From Siderastrea radians (lineage: Eukaryota > Cnidaria > Anthozoa > Scleractinia > Rhizangiidae): DNA of 64,000 nt. This document shows, piece after piece, positions 11,333 through 20,908 of this stretch. The first letter of the stretch is position 1. Every line of letters begins with the position of its first letter. Below the pieces are notes generated by a model. That model worked only from the letters and a program-made list of their open reading frames with translations. It was not told the origin of the DNA and searched no databases. The position numbers were made by a program, and so were the translations under genes. The stretch covers positions 5,519,969-5,583,968 of the forward strand of contig OZ024897.1 of assembly GCA_964017195.1 (NCBI GenBank). Direction: 5' to 3'.

Positions 11333-12017
11333 TTTATTACGCTAAACACAGACTGATGCCAACGTTTGAGTCTGCGGATGAAATACTAGATTGTCACTAT
11401 TCAATTTAAATCTTTCTAGAACATGTAGAATTCTAGATTATATGTTACTGAATGCTCGATCAAGGTAAAGTTAGGGAAACTGTTTTATGCTATGCCACCC
11501 ACTGTTGGGTAAAGGGTTACATGAGATGAGCCGGGGGTTGAATGAGTAGAGCGGGGTAAAAAGGTTAAAAGGATAAGTGGGTTTAATGGGGTTAAAAAGT
11601 AAAAGGGCTAAAATAATGGATTAAATGGGGTTAGGGATAACTGGAAGAATATTATATAGTTCTTTCAAGATTACCCAATCGCCCACTTTAAATTGCACCT
11701 CCACAAATCACTGTGGCCTATCACGGCAATCATAAAAAGTGTTATCTTCGGTTCTACGAAGCATAAAGCGGCGATTGAAAAGGCAAAATGCTTCATGTCT
11801 TTAAAGGTGAAGTTCCTCATGATGTTGAGTGGGCAATAACCAATCCAATCCATTTAACCCTTTTACTTTTTACACCCATTAAACCCATTTATCCTTTTAA
11901 CTGGATAACTGGAAAACTATTATATAGTTCATTTAAGATTACCCATTCGCCCACTCCTTTGAATCGCACATCACAAATCACTATGGCCTTATGTCCGCAG
12001 GATTCGTTATTGCCCAC
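11333..12017. repeat. Degenerate GGGTTAAATG tract and duplicated flank of the GPCR units
   Basis: 11515-11640 is a degenerate GGGTTAAATGGG tract. 11640-11720 and 11920-12000 are related to each other (TATATAGTT, ATTACCCA, GCCCACT) and to 18105-18180 and 22190-22260. A ~65-bp block around 11750-11816 recurs at 12470-12536. This is old unit flank, not coding. Confidence 0.5.
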
Positions 12018-12178
12018 TTAACATTGGGAAGCGCGAAGCGCTCAAGAGATCCGCGCACTTCAGTGATTTGATTGGCATATGTCAAATGACGGTTAATAAA
12101 GTACATCTGTATATTTAAAAACCATCATATTATTCTTATCATTCTTTTTGCAGGGTTCAGTTTCGGATTCAGAAATTA
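12018..12178 (+). promoter_or_regulatory. Promoter remnant of the GPCR relic
   Basis: Homologous to the regions upstream of the three other GPCR copies: GGAAGCGCGAAGC, TGATTTGATTGGCATATGTC, GGTTAATAAAGTA and a TATA-like ATATTTAAAA at 12111-12120, about 60 bp before the ATG position. Confidence 0.5.
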
Positions 12179-12358
12179 ATGTCAAACATCACCAGAAAAG
12201 AAAAAGCGTTTAAAGAATTCATTTGCACTTCTTCTGTCATCGCTTCCACAGGAAATATTCTGATCTTAATTGCACTTCGAAAGGAATCTCCCATACAACA
12301 CTGTACATCCGCCATCACAAATTTTGTTTCGTTGTCTCGCAGTCACTATGTAGCTATA
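12179..12358 (+). pseudogene. Truncated rhodopsin-like GPCR relic
   Basis: Begins with the same first codons as the intact genes (MSN-T-K-KAF-EFICTSS) and keeps GNILILIALRKESP of TM1. A ~55-60-bp deletion after codon 19 removes the stretch from EHKPAV to the start of TM1, and about 10 extra bases follow the codons for ESPI. After the TM2 start (CGTTGTCTCGCAGTCACT near 12335-12355) homology stops. Nothing downstream of TM2 is left, so it is a dead 5' fragment and probably the oldest member of the array. Confidence 0.75.
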
Positions 12359-13079
12359 GAGTGTGTGTGTTTCAATTACAAAAAGCACGTGCCGGCGAGT
12401 GTGAATGATAACATCTTCATGAAAATTGTCTTTTGAGCCATCACCGCAAACAAAAAAGTGTTATATTTGGTTCTACCAAGCATAAAGCGGCGATTGAACG
12501 GCAAAATGCCTTGTCAGTTTAAAGGTGAAGTTTTAACCCAAAGTTTTCAAGATGTGCCGAGTATCAATGCGTCATTTGAAGCGGCAATGACGAACTGTCT
12601 TCTGTTTACACTCCATTATTCTTAGCATGCTTTCTTTGAATTGACCTAAACTGTGATTCCTTTGTTCGATTTATTCTATCGAGAAATCACTCAAGACACT
12701 GCTTTCGACTCGATTCTCCATTCTCGCGAGAATCGAGTCGAGGATCGAGGCTCGAAAGAGACTGTCAACTGAGTTACATTTGAACGGTACTGTAAGGCAA
12801 TTGGGTGCATTAGTTGATACACAACTGAAAAACTTTGATGACAATACATGTATTTAGCCCTTAAAAAAAATATCTTTACGGTCAAGTAATTAACTGTTGC
12901 TTCCACAAAGACTAACACTTCCCCTAACACTTACATTTCCTTTCTACAAAGACTAACACTTCCTGTGATAAGAAAAAATATTTGAACAAGCTTTAGATTA
13001 CAGTTGTTTGTCGAGGTTATTGTTAAGTTTTGCCTAAAAGAGCAAGCAAATGTGACCGAGGGAAAGCAAACGTGGCACT
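12359..13079. other. Spacer with a short perfect hairpin
   Basis: 12700-12740 contains GACTCGATTCTC and its inverse GAGAATCGAGTC around a short loop. A repeat block at 12470-12536 copies 11750-11816. No gene seen. Confidence 0.45.
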
Positions 13080-13473
13080 TTTGTCATACTTGCTATTCAA
13101 GTAAAACAATATTTTCGTGCAGTAAATATCTGACCGTGCTTTTTATTTACTTCAGGATAAATTTGTCTTAAATGTGTACGAATTTGTCACGTTTGCTACG
13201 GTATGTAAATATGAGGCAAAAACCTGTATTTACCCCCTTTGCTTCGCTGGTAAATGAGGCCCAAACACGAAATTTGATTCATGTGCAAGTGACCAAAGAA
13301 AAACTAACATGGCATTTCCTTCATATTTGCTATCCATGTAACTTTCCACTAAAAGGGGTATTTTACAAATTTTGCTTTCCTTGTAAATGTGTTACAAACA
13401 CGTCATTTGATTTACATGCAGATATGGCCAAAGTAAAGCAAACATAACATATTTGCTTCATATCTGCTATGCG

Positions 13474-13536
13474 TGTAGCCTTCCACACAGACGCTCGCAA
13501 CCCTTCAGAGCGTCAGCGTGGGAGGCTACTATCCGT
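13474..13536. mobile_element. Short palindromic MITE (GTAGCCTYCCACRCAG)
   Basis: GTGTAGCCTTCCACACAGAC on the left and its inverse ending GTGGGAGGCTAC on the right enclose GCTCGCAACCCTTCAGAGC. Related ends occur at 53099-53215. Confidence 0.5.
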
Positions 13537-13674
13537 GTAAACATCGAGTAAAGGAGGTATTTACCGTCTTTTCTTTGTCTGTAAATGTGGTGCAAACATG
13601 TCATTTGATTTACGTGCAGATATGGCTAAAGTAAAGCAAACGTGTCATTTCTTTCGTATTTGCTGTCCACGTAA

Positions 13675-14053
13675 AGGCCCCCGCAAACGAGGAAACATTG
13701 TCGCGGAAACATTGTTTCCCAGAACGTTTCTTGGGCGCACAATAGGAAACAATGTATCCTTGCCAGGTAAACCAAGAAACGGAAAACAGACGTTTGCGCT
13801 TGCCTATTTTAGGAAGTAAAGCCTACGCGACAGCAAAATCCAGTCAACATTGTTTCCTTGGCGCGCAAACGGGGAAACATTTGTTGCCGAAACAAAATGT
13901 TTCTGAAAATAATCAGAAACATTTTTTGTTGCTTGGAAACAAAAAAATGTTTCTGCAACAAAAGTTTCGTTCGCGCTCAGACAGGGAAACATTTAGGGAA
14001 ACATTTTTCCTCAACAATGTTTCCGCAACAATATTTCTTCGTTTGCGGGGCCT
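13675..14053. mobile_element. PIF/Harbinger-like MITE (379 bp, TAA target duplication)
   Basis: The ends AGGCCCCCGCAAACGA and TCGTTTGCGGGGCCT are inverted copies, and both continue inward with AAACATTGT-type text. TAA stands directly outside each end (13672-13674 and 14054-14056), the TWA duplication expected for PIF/Harbinger. The interior is built of many AAACATTGTTTCC-like words in both orientations and has no transposase. Confidence 0.75.
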
Positions 14054-14400
14054 TAACTACCGAGTAAAAGCGGTATTTATCGTCTTTGCTTTGCTTATAA
14101 ATGTGGTCCAAGCACGAATTTTGACTAATGTGCAAACATAATCAAAGTCATTAATTTAACTTCACTTCATAATCACTGTAGAAGTAAATTCGTCTCAAAT
14201 GTGTACTTCCTGTTCACATTTGCTACGTGCGAAATTATCGAGTAAATGCTGTATTTACCATATTTGCTTTTCAAGCAAATGTGATGCAAACATGAAATTT
14301 GAATTTGACCAAATATAATTAAATTTGATCATTAATGGTATTTATTTCATATTTGCTGCGATTTTGCTATCCTTGTAAATCCGTTTTTTCGTGCAGTGAA

Positions 14401-14571
14401 TTATTGCCCACTTAACATCAGGAAGCGCGAAGCTCTCGAGAGATCCGCACGCTGAAGTGATTTGATTGGCATATGTCAAAATGCGGTTAATAAAGTACAT
14501 CCCTATTTAAACACCATCATATCATCCTCATTATTCTTTTTTGCTACGTTCAGTTTCGGATTCGGACTGCA
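14401..14571 (+). promoter_or_regulatory. Promoter of the first intact GPCR gene
   Basis: Shared almost base for base with the other array members: GGAAGCGCGAAGCTCTCGAG, TGATTTGATTGGCATATGTC, GGTTAATAAAGTA, then a TATA-like TATTTAA at 14504-14510, 62 bp before the ATG. The conservation across copies suggests that each copy was duplicated with its own core promoter. Confidence 0.5.
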
Positions 14572-15489
14572 ATGTCAAACTTCACCAGCAAAGCAAAAGC
14601 ATTTGAAGAATTTATTTGCACTTCTTCGGTGGAACACAAGCCAGCCGTGAAATTCCTTGCAGCTTTCAACATCGTTTTATCGATCATCGCTTCCATTGGA
14701 AATATTCTGATCTTAATTGCACTCCGAAAGGAATCTCCCGTACATCCACCATCGAAAATTTTGTTTCGTTGTCTCGCAGTCACTGACATATGTGTTGGTG
14801 CTATTGAGCAACCTATGGTATCAATCCTTTTTATTGCTGTTGTAAACGACGCAAAGGAATTATGTGGCCCCATTTTGGGTATAAGTTTTCTTTTGGGTGT
14901 TGTACTGTTTGGCGTCTCTCTGCTAACTTTGACTGCTGTAAGCGTGGAGAGACTTTTGGCCCTGTTGCTAGGGTTGCGATTTCGAAACATTGTAACATCG
15001 AGGCGAATTCTTGCGGCCGTAATCTGCTTTTGGATCTTAAACATTGCTATCGCCGTGTTGAGCAGTTTTTGGAATTACCTTATCTTCCTGTGGTGCGGCT
15101 GTGTGTTGATATTGTTTTGTATAATTACTTCAGTTTTTTGTTACGTTAAGATCTTCGCCACTCTTCATCGAAGACAAGCATTAGTTCAAGAACTTTTCGC
15201 GCGAAGGCAGCAGTCTCAAAGAGGAACGCCTTTGAACATTATACGATTCAGAAAGACTGTTTACGGGGCGTTGTGGATCAAAATAACACTGCTTTCTTGT
15301 TATCTTCCGTATTTCATGGTGACGGTGTGGGCGAGTATCACAGGTTTAACACCATCTCTTGTCTTAGGATGGAGGTTTACCACGTCTGTTGTTTTTCTAA
15401 ATTCGTCTTTAAACCCGTTTCTGTACTGCTGGAAGATCAGAGAAGTGAGAAACGCAGTGAAAGACATAATCAGACAATGTTTTTGCTGA
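14572..15489 (+). CDS. Rhodopsin-like (class A) orphan GPCR, copy 1
   Basis: Intronless 305-codon gene encoding a seven-helix plasma-membrane receptor. What shows this: N-terminal N-glycosylation site NFT (residue 3); TM1 GN-ILILIALRK (44-53); TM2 LAVTD (68-72); Cys98 at the top of TM3; the DRY position occupied by ERL (126-128); Trp154 in TM4; TM6 CYLPY (243-247); TM7 NPFLY (281-285) followed by WKIREVR (helix 8) and a Cys-rich tail. The second extracellular loop is very short with no obvious Cys, as in melanocortin/adenosine-type (MECO-like) receptors; that is only a family hint and the ligand is unknown. The ATG is fixed by the conserved promoter and first codons in all copies. It lies in a tandem array with near-identical copies at 18775 and 22859, the mark of recent local duplication. 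Confidence 0.9.
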   Translation: MSNFTSKAKAFEEFICTSSVEHKPAVKFLAAFNIVLSIIASIGNILILIALRKESPVHPPSKILFRCLAVTDICVGAIEQPMVSILFIAVVNDAKELCGPILGISFLLGVVLFGVSLLTLTAVSVERLLALLLGLRFRNIVTSRRILAAVICFWILNIAIAVLSSFWNYLIFLWCGCVLILFCIITSVFCYVKIFATLHRRQALVQELFARRQQSQRGTPLNIIRFRKTVYGALWIKITLLSCYLPYFMVTVWASITGLTPSLVLGWRFTTSVVFLNSSLNPFLYCWKIREVRNAVKDIIRQCFC

Positions 15490-16050
15490 TCCGGATGGCT
15501 CGCCCTAGTGAATTTGTCGTTGAAGTGAATTATGCCATGTGAAGTCCTATAAATTAGTCGGATGGAACCTTATTGCGCTTAAAGTACACGTTTCTATCCA
15601 TTTATGTGGTAGATATTTTAAATACTCGACACCGTAAGGTGTTTTGAATGAGAGTAAGAGCTGTCTAGAAAACATTTAGTAGAATACGTCGTCGCGACGT
15701 CAAGAAACGATTCGTTAAAAAGGAAAAAAATGTAAACAGTTTTTAGGGGAAACCTACAGGCAAAACCAATTTCGTTTTCTTTTCTCTCTCTAAACAATAT
15801 GGATGGAACCTACAAAGCTAAAGAAACAGCAGGCGGTCACTTCTGGCGTCTACTGCATTAAACACATAATCCTTTAGTGTTAACAGTTTTTTTATAATTT
15901 ACAAAAGCTATTACAGAAACCTCCACGAAAAATTTCACAAAACAGCCTTAACCTTTAAACTTAGATACATTGTACTAAAAAATGTAACACACCTTGCACT
16001 CGATGGTAGATATCGGAGATTTACCTCAAAAATGAAATCTTCTCAATAAA
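15490..16050 (+). promoter_or_regulatory. 3' region of GPCR copy 1 with AATAAA
   Basis: Conserved between units 1 and 2. AATAAA at 16045-16050 lies in the conserved context TTCTCAATAAATGTCAGCATG, also present at 20223 and 24516. Confidence 0.5.
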
Positions 16051-16070
16051 TGTCAGCATGCTATAAATAT

Positions 16071-16292
16071 TGAAGCACATACAAACTCTCTAAAACGAAA
16101 ACGGAAGCCGTAACAATCAATTGGTCCTTATGCTAATTCTTTAATTTTACGAGTAAGGAATGCTGTGCTTTCGCTTTTGTTGTGCTTGCACAACATTCCT
16201 TACTCGTAAAATTAAAGAATTAGCGTAAGGACCAAAGCGGTTTGGTTGTTACGGCTTCCGTTTTCGTTTTAGAGAGTTTGTATGTGCTTCAA
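16071..16292. mobile_element. Long palindrome (arms ~95 bp) downstream of GPCR copy 1
   Basis: TGAAGCACATACAAACTCTC on the left returns as its inverse at 16273-16292. The arms also share CGGAAGCCGTAACAA and GAGTAAGGAATG around a short loop at 16168-16190. In unit 2 (20250-20400) only the left arm is present. Confidence 0.7.
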
Positions 16293-16613
16293 GATGGTCC
16301 TTGTGCTATGTTTATGCAAGCGCTAATGCTGCGGTCTTTGCGTCTTTCCCTGGCAAGATCTTTTATAGAGAACAAGAATGAGAAGGAGATTTTTCCCCAG
16401 AACACAAAATTGCTTTGCTTTTTCCATTCCACGAAATTTGGTAAGCTGAAGACATTCACTGTTGACTTATTTTGAGTCCCTGTCAAACCGACGTATCGGA
16501 AGGGACTAAGGCCTTCCGAACAGCTTGTACTGATACACCGAAACGATATCCGTTAGGTGTTCCCATGTCTCGTTGAGAACCGCTTTAGGAAAGTCTCCGG
16601 AACGTTGTGTCTT
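16293..16613. other. Duplicated unit flank, non-coding
   Basis: Nearly identical to 20404-20723 of the next unit. The 77- and 65-codon frames here are not supported by motifs or splice sites. Confidence 0.45.
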
Positions 16614-16799
16614 AGCTCTCTCCTCCGCAGAGGCTCAAAGAGGCTTTTCGTAAGGAGAGAATCTGCTGAAAAAGTGAGTGCAGGCGTCAAATTAGGTGGC
16701 AGGTGGTGATGGATCCCTCAGTTTTCGCGCCTGCACTCACTTCGAGCAGCAGAAATCTAATAAAGACCCATCGAACCTCTTCGGAGGAGAGAGGTGCCT
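16614..16799. mobile_element. Palindromic MITE of the GTGAGTGCAGGCG family, copy 1
   Basis: The left arm has CTCTCTCCTCCGCAGAGGCTC and GTGAGTGCAGGCG; the right arm has CGCCTGCACTCAC and GAACCTCTTCGGAGGAGAGAG. The loop is about 42 bp. Related copies are at 20724-20908 and 29470-29632; the last lies inside a hAT-like element. Confidence 0.7.
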
Positions 16800-18212
16800 T
16801 AGGAGGTTTTGAGAAAATAAAATTACATAACCAAAGAGCGAACTCATCGCAATCAACATATACATAGGATATAAAATATTCCCACACTTGAAGGTGACTT
16901 CCCCCATCTTTTTTGGTGCCACTTCTCTTCTTAAAGGATATGAGCTGATAGCCTATTAGTGGAGCGCCTTTAACCTATTGACTCCCGTGCAGCCCAAAAA
17001 CGCCCGTAAAGGACCATAAAAAAGCATTGTCCTGAGATCCGTTTGTGACGTCATCACTTTGAGGGACAGAAGATGTTTTTGATAACCATTTGATGCGCCA
17101 GGCACACTTCTAACAAAAAGTACCTAAACTAAAGCGCTCACTTAAAATACACCAGAGTTACACAAAAAAAGGAAAAGTTTCCTTATGAAACTGATGCGAA
17201 ACTTGACCTCATCAAAGGTTGACAGTTCTAGTGGAAAATTTCGACTTTCCTGAAAGTTTAGGTGAAATCTTTTCTGGTCCAAGGAAAGATTATCAAATGG
17301 CGTACAAACTAAAAAAATGGAATTGAGAACCATAAACAACGGGACTGAGCGCTAAAACCCGAAAAGACGACTTGGTATGGTGTTTTTCTCGTTGAAAATG
17401 TTGAATTGTGCGCCATGTTAATGCTGCAGAGGAAGTTATCGACGTTTGGACCGAGATTTGAGCAGACAGAAGCCAAATTACATACCAGCGTCATTGCTTT
17501 ATATCCCCATCGTCGTTGCCATTCATATCCAGGGACTTGTTATGTATAATAAACTTAAGCACTCAATGTGCCCGTTTTCAATCTTAGTGTTTAAAAGGTT
17601 ACCACTACCGTCACCTGGGCGAGAACTTTAAATTAACCACCAAGACTCTTTTGCCGGCAAACCGTTTATTTTCTTGAGTTAAGCAATGGGTGTTAACTGT
17701 TGAGTCTGTGGAGGAAATCCTGAAGTGTTCAACCTGAACCACTAACATAACAACTCTTGAGTTGCTACTTTCATATGATATGGAGCCCTCCTTTTTGTTA
17801 GTATTATGTTCCGTACAAAGTAGGGCTGAATTTTGAGTCTGCGGGGGAGTTTGTAAAGTAAGTGGTCCTTACTTTCGAGTCTAGACTATATGGAATTTCT
17901 CGTTCACGGTAAAATTAGGAACATTGTCAAATTTTATGCGTAGCCACCCATTGTTAGTTAAAGGGTTAAAGGGGATTTTTAAATGGGTTAAGCGGGGTAA
18001 ATGAGTAACAGGATTTAATGGGTTAAATGAGGTTAAATTGGTCAAGTGGAGTTAAATAAGTAAACGATTGAATGGGTTAAATGTGGTAAAGGGCTAAATG
18101 AAAAATACTTTCTAAGTTCTTTCAAGACGATCCAATCGTCCACTTCATTAAACCACACCACCACAAACCACTATAGGCTTCCGACAGTTTAGAATCTAAC
18201 AAAAAAAAAGCG
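16800..18212. other. Duplicated unit flank with GGGTTAAATG tract
   Basis: Homologous to 20909-22293. 17955-18105 is a degenerate GGGTTAAATGGGG tract. 17690-17800 carries a dispersed motif (GAGTCTGTGGAGGAAATCCT) also seen near 11370, 21795 and 40138. No gene supported. Confidence 0.45.
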
Positions 18213-18565
18213 AGGCCAAGAAATGTTTCCAGACGCTTTGGGTATGACCTCTTCATCAGTGGATTTAATCCATTGCACAAAAACGTTAAAGTCTGGCAGA
18301 TCTTGTGTGAGCTTAGTCTTGAGCACCCTCAGTAAGCAAACAAGAGAGAAGAAATAGGACAGAATAGGTCTCTCCCAATAGCATTGCAGTTATAAGTATT
18401 AAAACATATAGATCGGTCTCCTTGATGTTTTAATACGACGTTTATTTTAGTGATTTTGTTAATGATGAAAGATGGCAGGCATCAAAACTTAACGTTTTTG
18501 TGCAACAAATTTAATCCACTGATGAAGGGGTCATACCCCACAGGTCTGGAAACATTTGTTACCAA
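18213..18565. mobile_element. Inverted-repeat element (arms ~75 bp) in unit 2 flank
   Basis: AAATGTTTCCAGACGCTTTG, GACCTCTTCATCAGTGGATT and TTGCACAAAAACGTTAA on the left return inverted at 18500-18565 (TTAACGTTTTTGTGCAA, AATCCACTGATGAAGGGGTC, GGTCTGGAAACATTT). The same element is at 22294-22650, so it entered before these units duplicated. Confidence 0.65.
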
Positions 18566-18603
18566 AGAGCACATTTACCTACGCAGATTATCATTCAATA
18601 ATG

Positions 18604-18774
18604 GTTATTGCCCACTTAGTATCAGGAAGCGCGAAGCTCTCGAGAGATCCACGCACTTAAGTGATTTGATTGGCATATGTCAAACGGCGGTTAATAAAGT
18701 AAATCCCTATTTAAAAACCATCATATTATCCTTATTATTCTTTTTGCTGCGTTCAGTTTCGGATTCAGAACACA
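18604..18774 (+). promoter_or_regulatory. Promoter of GPCR copy 2
   Basis: Conserved block with GGTTAATAAAGTAAATCC and TATA-like TATTTAAAA at 18708-18716, 59 bp before the ATG. It appears intact although the gene is broken. Confidence 0.45.
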
Positions 18775-19703
18775 ATGTCGAACTTCACCAGCAAAGCAAA
18801 GTCGTTTAAAGAATTCATTTGCTCTTCTTTGGTGGAACACAAGCCAGCCGTGAAATTCCTTGCAGCTTTCAACATCGTTTTATCGATCATCGCTTCCATT
18901 GGAAATATTCTGATCTTAATTGCACTCCGAAAGGAATCTCCCGTATACATCCGCCATCGAAAATTTTGTTTCGTTGTCTCGCAGTCACTGACATATGTGT
19001 TGGTACTATTGAGCAACCTATGGTATCAATCCTTTTTATTGCTGTTGTAAACGACGCAAAGGAATTGTGTGGCCCCATCTTGGGTATAAGTTTTCTTTTG
19101 GGTGTTGTACTGTTTGGCGTCTCTCTACTAACTTTGACTGCTGTAAGCGTGGATAGACTTTTGGCCTTGTTGTTAGGGTTGCGATTTCGAAACATTGTAA
19201 CATCGCGGCGAATTCTTGCGGCTGTAATCTGCTTTTGGATCCTGAACATTGCTATCGCCGTGTTGAGCAGTTTTTGAATTACCTTATCTTCCTGTGGTGC
19301 GGTTGTGTGTTGATATTGTTTTGTATAATCACTTCAGTTTTTTGTTACGTTAAGATCTTCGCCACTCTTCATCGAAGACAAGCATTAGTTCAAGAGCTTT
19401 TCGCGCGAAGGCAGCAGTCTCAAAGAGGAACGCCTTTGAACATTATATGATTCAGAAAGACTGTTTACGGGGCGTTGTGGATCAAAATAACACTGCTTTC
19501 TTGTTATCTTCCGTATTTCATGGTGACGGTGTGGGCGAGTATCACAGGTTTAACACCATCTCTTGTCTTAGGATGGAGGTTTACCACGTCTGTTGTTTTT
19601 CTAAATTCGTCTTTAAACCCGTTTCTGTACTGCTGGAAGATCAGAGAAGTGAGAAACGCAGTGAAAGACACAATCAGACAATGTTTTATAGTTTTTGCTG
19701 ATC
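18775..19703 (+). pseudogene. Rhodopsin-like GPCR copy 2, recently broken
   Basis: Nearly identical to copy 1 in DNA but with several disabling changes. Two extra bases (TA) near 18943 shift the frame just after TM1. One G is missing near 19276, where copy 1 reads AGTTTTTGGAATT and this copy AGTTTTTGAATT. A CGA arginine codon has become TGA at 19448-19450. Eight extra bases (TATAGTTT) near 19687 alter the last codons. The frames used are therefore 1, 3, then 2, and only fragments of TM1, TM2-4 and TM5-7 can be read. The CGA to TGA change is the pattern expected from CpG decay. The high identity to copy 1 suggests that the loss is recent. Confidence 0.85.
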
Positions 19704-20723
19704 CGGATGGCTCGCCCTGGTGAATTTGTCGTTGAAGTGAATTATGCCATGTGAAGTCCTATAAATTAGTCGGATGGAACCTTATTGCGCTTAAAGTACA
19801 CGTTTCTATCCATTTATGTGGTAGATATTTTAAATATTCGACACCGTAAGGTGTTTTGAATGAGAGTAAGAGCTGTCTAGAAAACATTTAGTAGAATACG
19901 TCGTCGCGACGTCAAGAAACGATTCGTTAAAAAGAAAAAAACAATTTCTTTTTCTTTTCTCTCTCTAAACAATATGGATGGAACCTACAAAGCTAAAGAA
20001 ACAGCTGGCGGTCACTTCTGGCGTCTACTGCATTAAACACATAATCCTTTAGCGTTAAAAGTTTTTTTATAATTTACAAAAGCTGTTAAAGAAACCTCCA
20101 CGAAAAATTTCACAAAACAGCCTTAACCTTTAAACTTAGATACTGATTGTACTAAAAAATGTAACACACCTTGCACTCGATGGTCGATATCGGAAGATTT
20201 ACCTCAAAAATGAATTCTTCTCAATAAATGTCAGCATGCTATATACATATTGAAGCACATACAAACTCTCTAAAACGAAAACGGAAGCCGTAACAATCAA
20301 ACCGCTTTGGTCCTTATGCTAATTCTTGAATTTTACGAGTAAGGAATGTTGTGTTTTCGCTTTCGTTCGAGTTTGTGCTTGCGTCGTTAGTACAAACCAG
20401 GCTAATGGTCCTTGTGCTATGTTTATGCAAGCGCTAATGCCGCGGTCTTTGCGTCTTCCCTGGCAAGATCTTTAATAGAGAACAAGAATGAGAAGGAGAT
20501 TTTTCCCCAGAACACAAAATTGCTTTGCTTTTTCCATTCCACGAAATTTGGTAAGCTGAAGACATTCACTGTTGACTTATTTTGAGTCCCTGTCAAACCG
20601 ACGCATCGGAAGGGACTAAGGCCTTCCGAACAACTTCTACTGATACACCGAAACGATATCCGTTAGGTGTTCCCATGTCTCGTTGAGAACCGCTTTAGGA
20701 AAGTCTCCGGAACGTTGTGTCTT
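19704..20723. other. 3' region and flank of GPCR copy 2
   Basis: Matches 15490-16613 of unit 1. AATAAA at 20223-20228. The left half of the palindrome at 16071 is present (20250-20345), but its right half is replaced by other sequence. Confidence 0.5.
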
Positions 20724-20908
20724 AGCTCTCTCCTCCGCAGAGGCTCAAAGGGACTTTTCGTAAGGAGAGAATCTGCTGAAATAGTGAGTGCAGGCGTCAA
20801 ATTAGGTGGCAGGCGGTGATGGTTCTCTCAGTTTTCGCGCCTGCACTCACTTCGAGTAGCAGAAATCCAATAAAGCCCCATCGAACCTCTTCGGAGGGGA
20901 GAGGTGCC
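20724..20908. mobile_element. Palindromic MITE of the GTGAGTGCAGGCG family, copy 2
   Basis: Orthologous position to the element at 16614-16799 within the duplicated unit, with a few substitutions. Confidence 0.7.

Larger units (their letters stand above)
13080..14396. repeat. Degenerate tandem repeat region (GTAAATGTGGTGCAAACA motif)
   Basis: Variants of GTAAATGTGNTNCAAACACG followed by ATTTGATTNANNTGCA occur near 13250, 13383, 13581, 14096 and 14274, with related text between (TTTGCTATCCATGTAA, AAAGTAAAGCAAAC). It looks like an old minisatellite of roughly 130-200 bp units, interrupted by two palindromic elements. Confidence 0.5.

Noticed and set aside
11515..11640. GGGTTAAATG tract as an internal telomere repeat
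   Set aside because: The unit is irregular and never becomes TTAGGG in tandem; treated as a degenerate local repeat.
14550..15044. Minus-strand frames antisense to the GPCR genes (also 18887-19249 and 22849-23331)
   Set aside because: Shadows of conserved coding sequence; no independent motifs.
18500..18560. Hammerhead ribozyme at CCACTGATGAAGGGG...GGAAAC
   Set aside because: CTGATGA and GAAAC are present, but an extra 10 bases separate stem II from the GAAA, so the core cannot form in the normal way.
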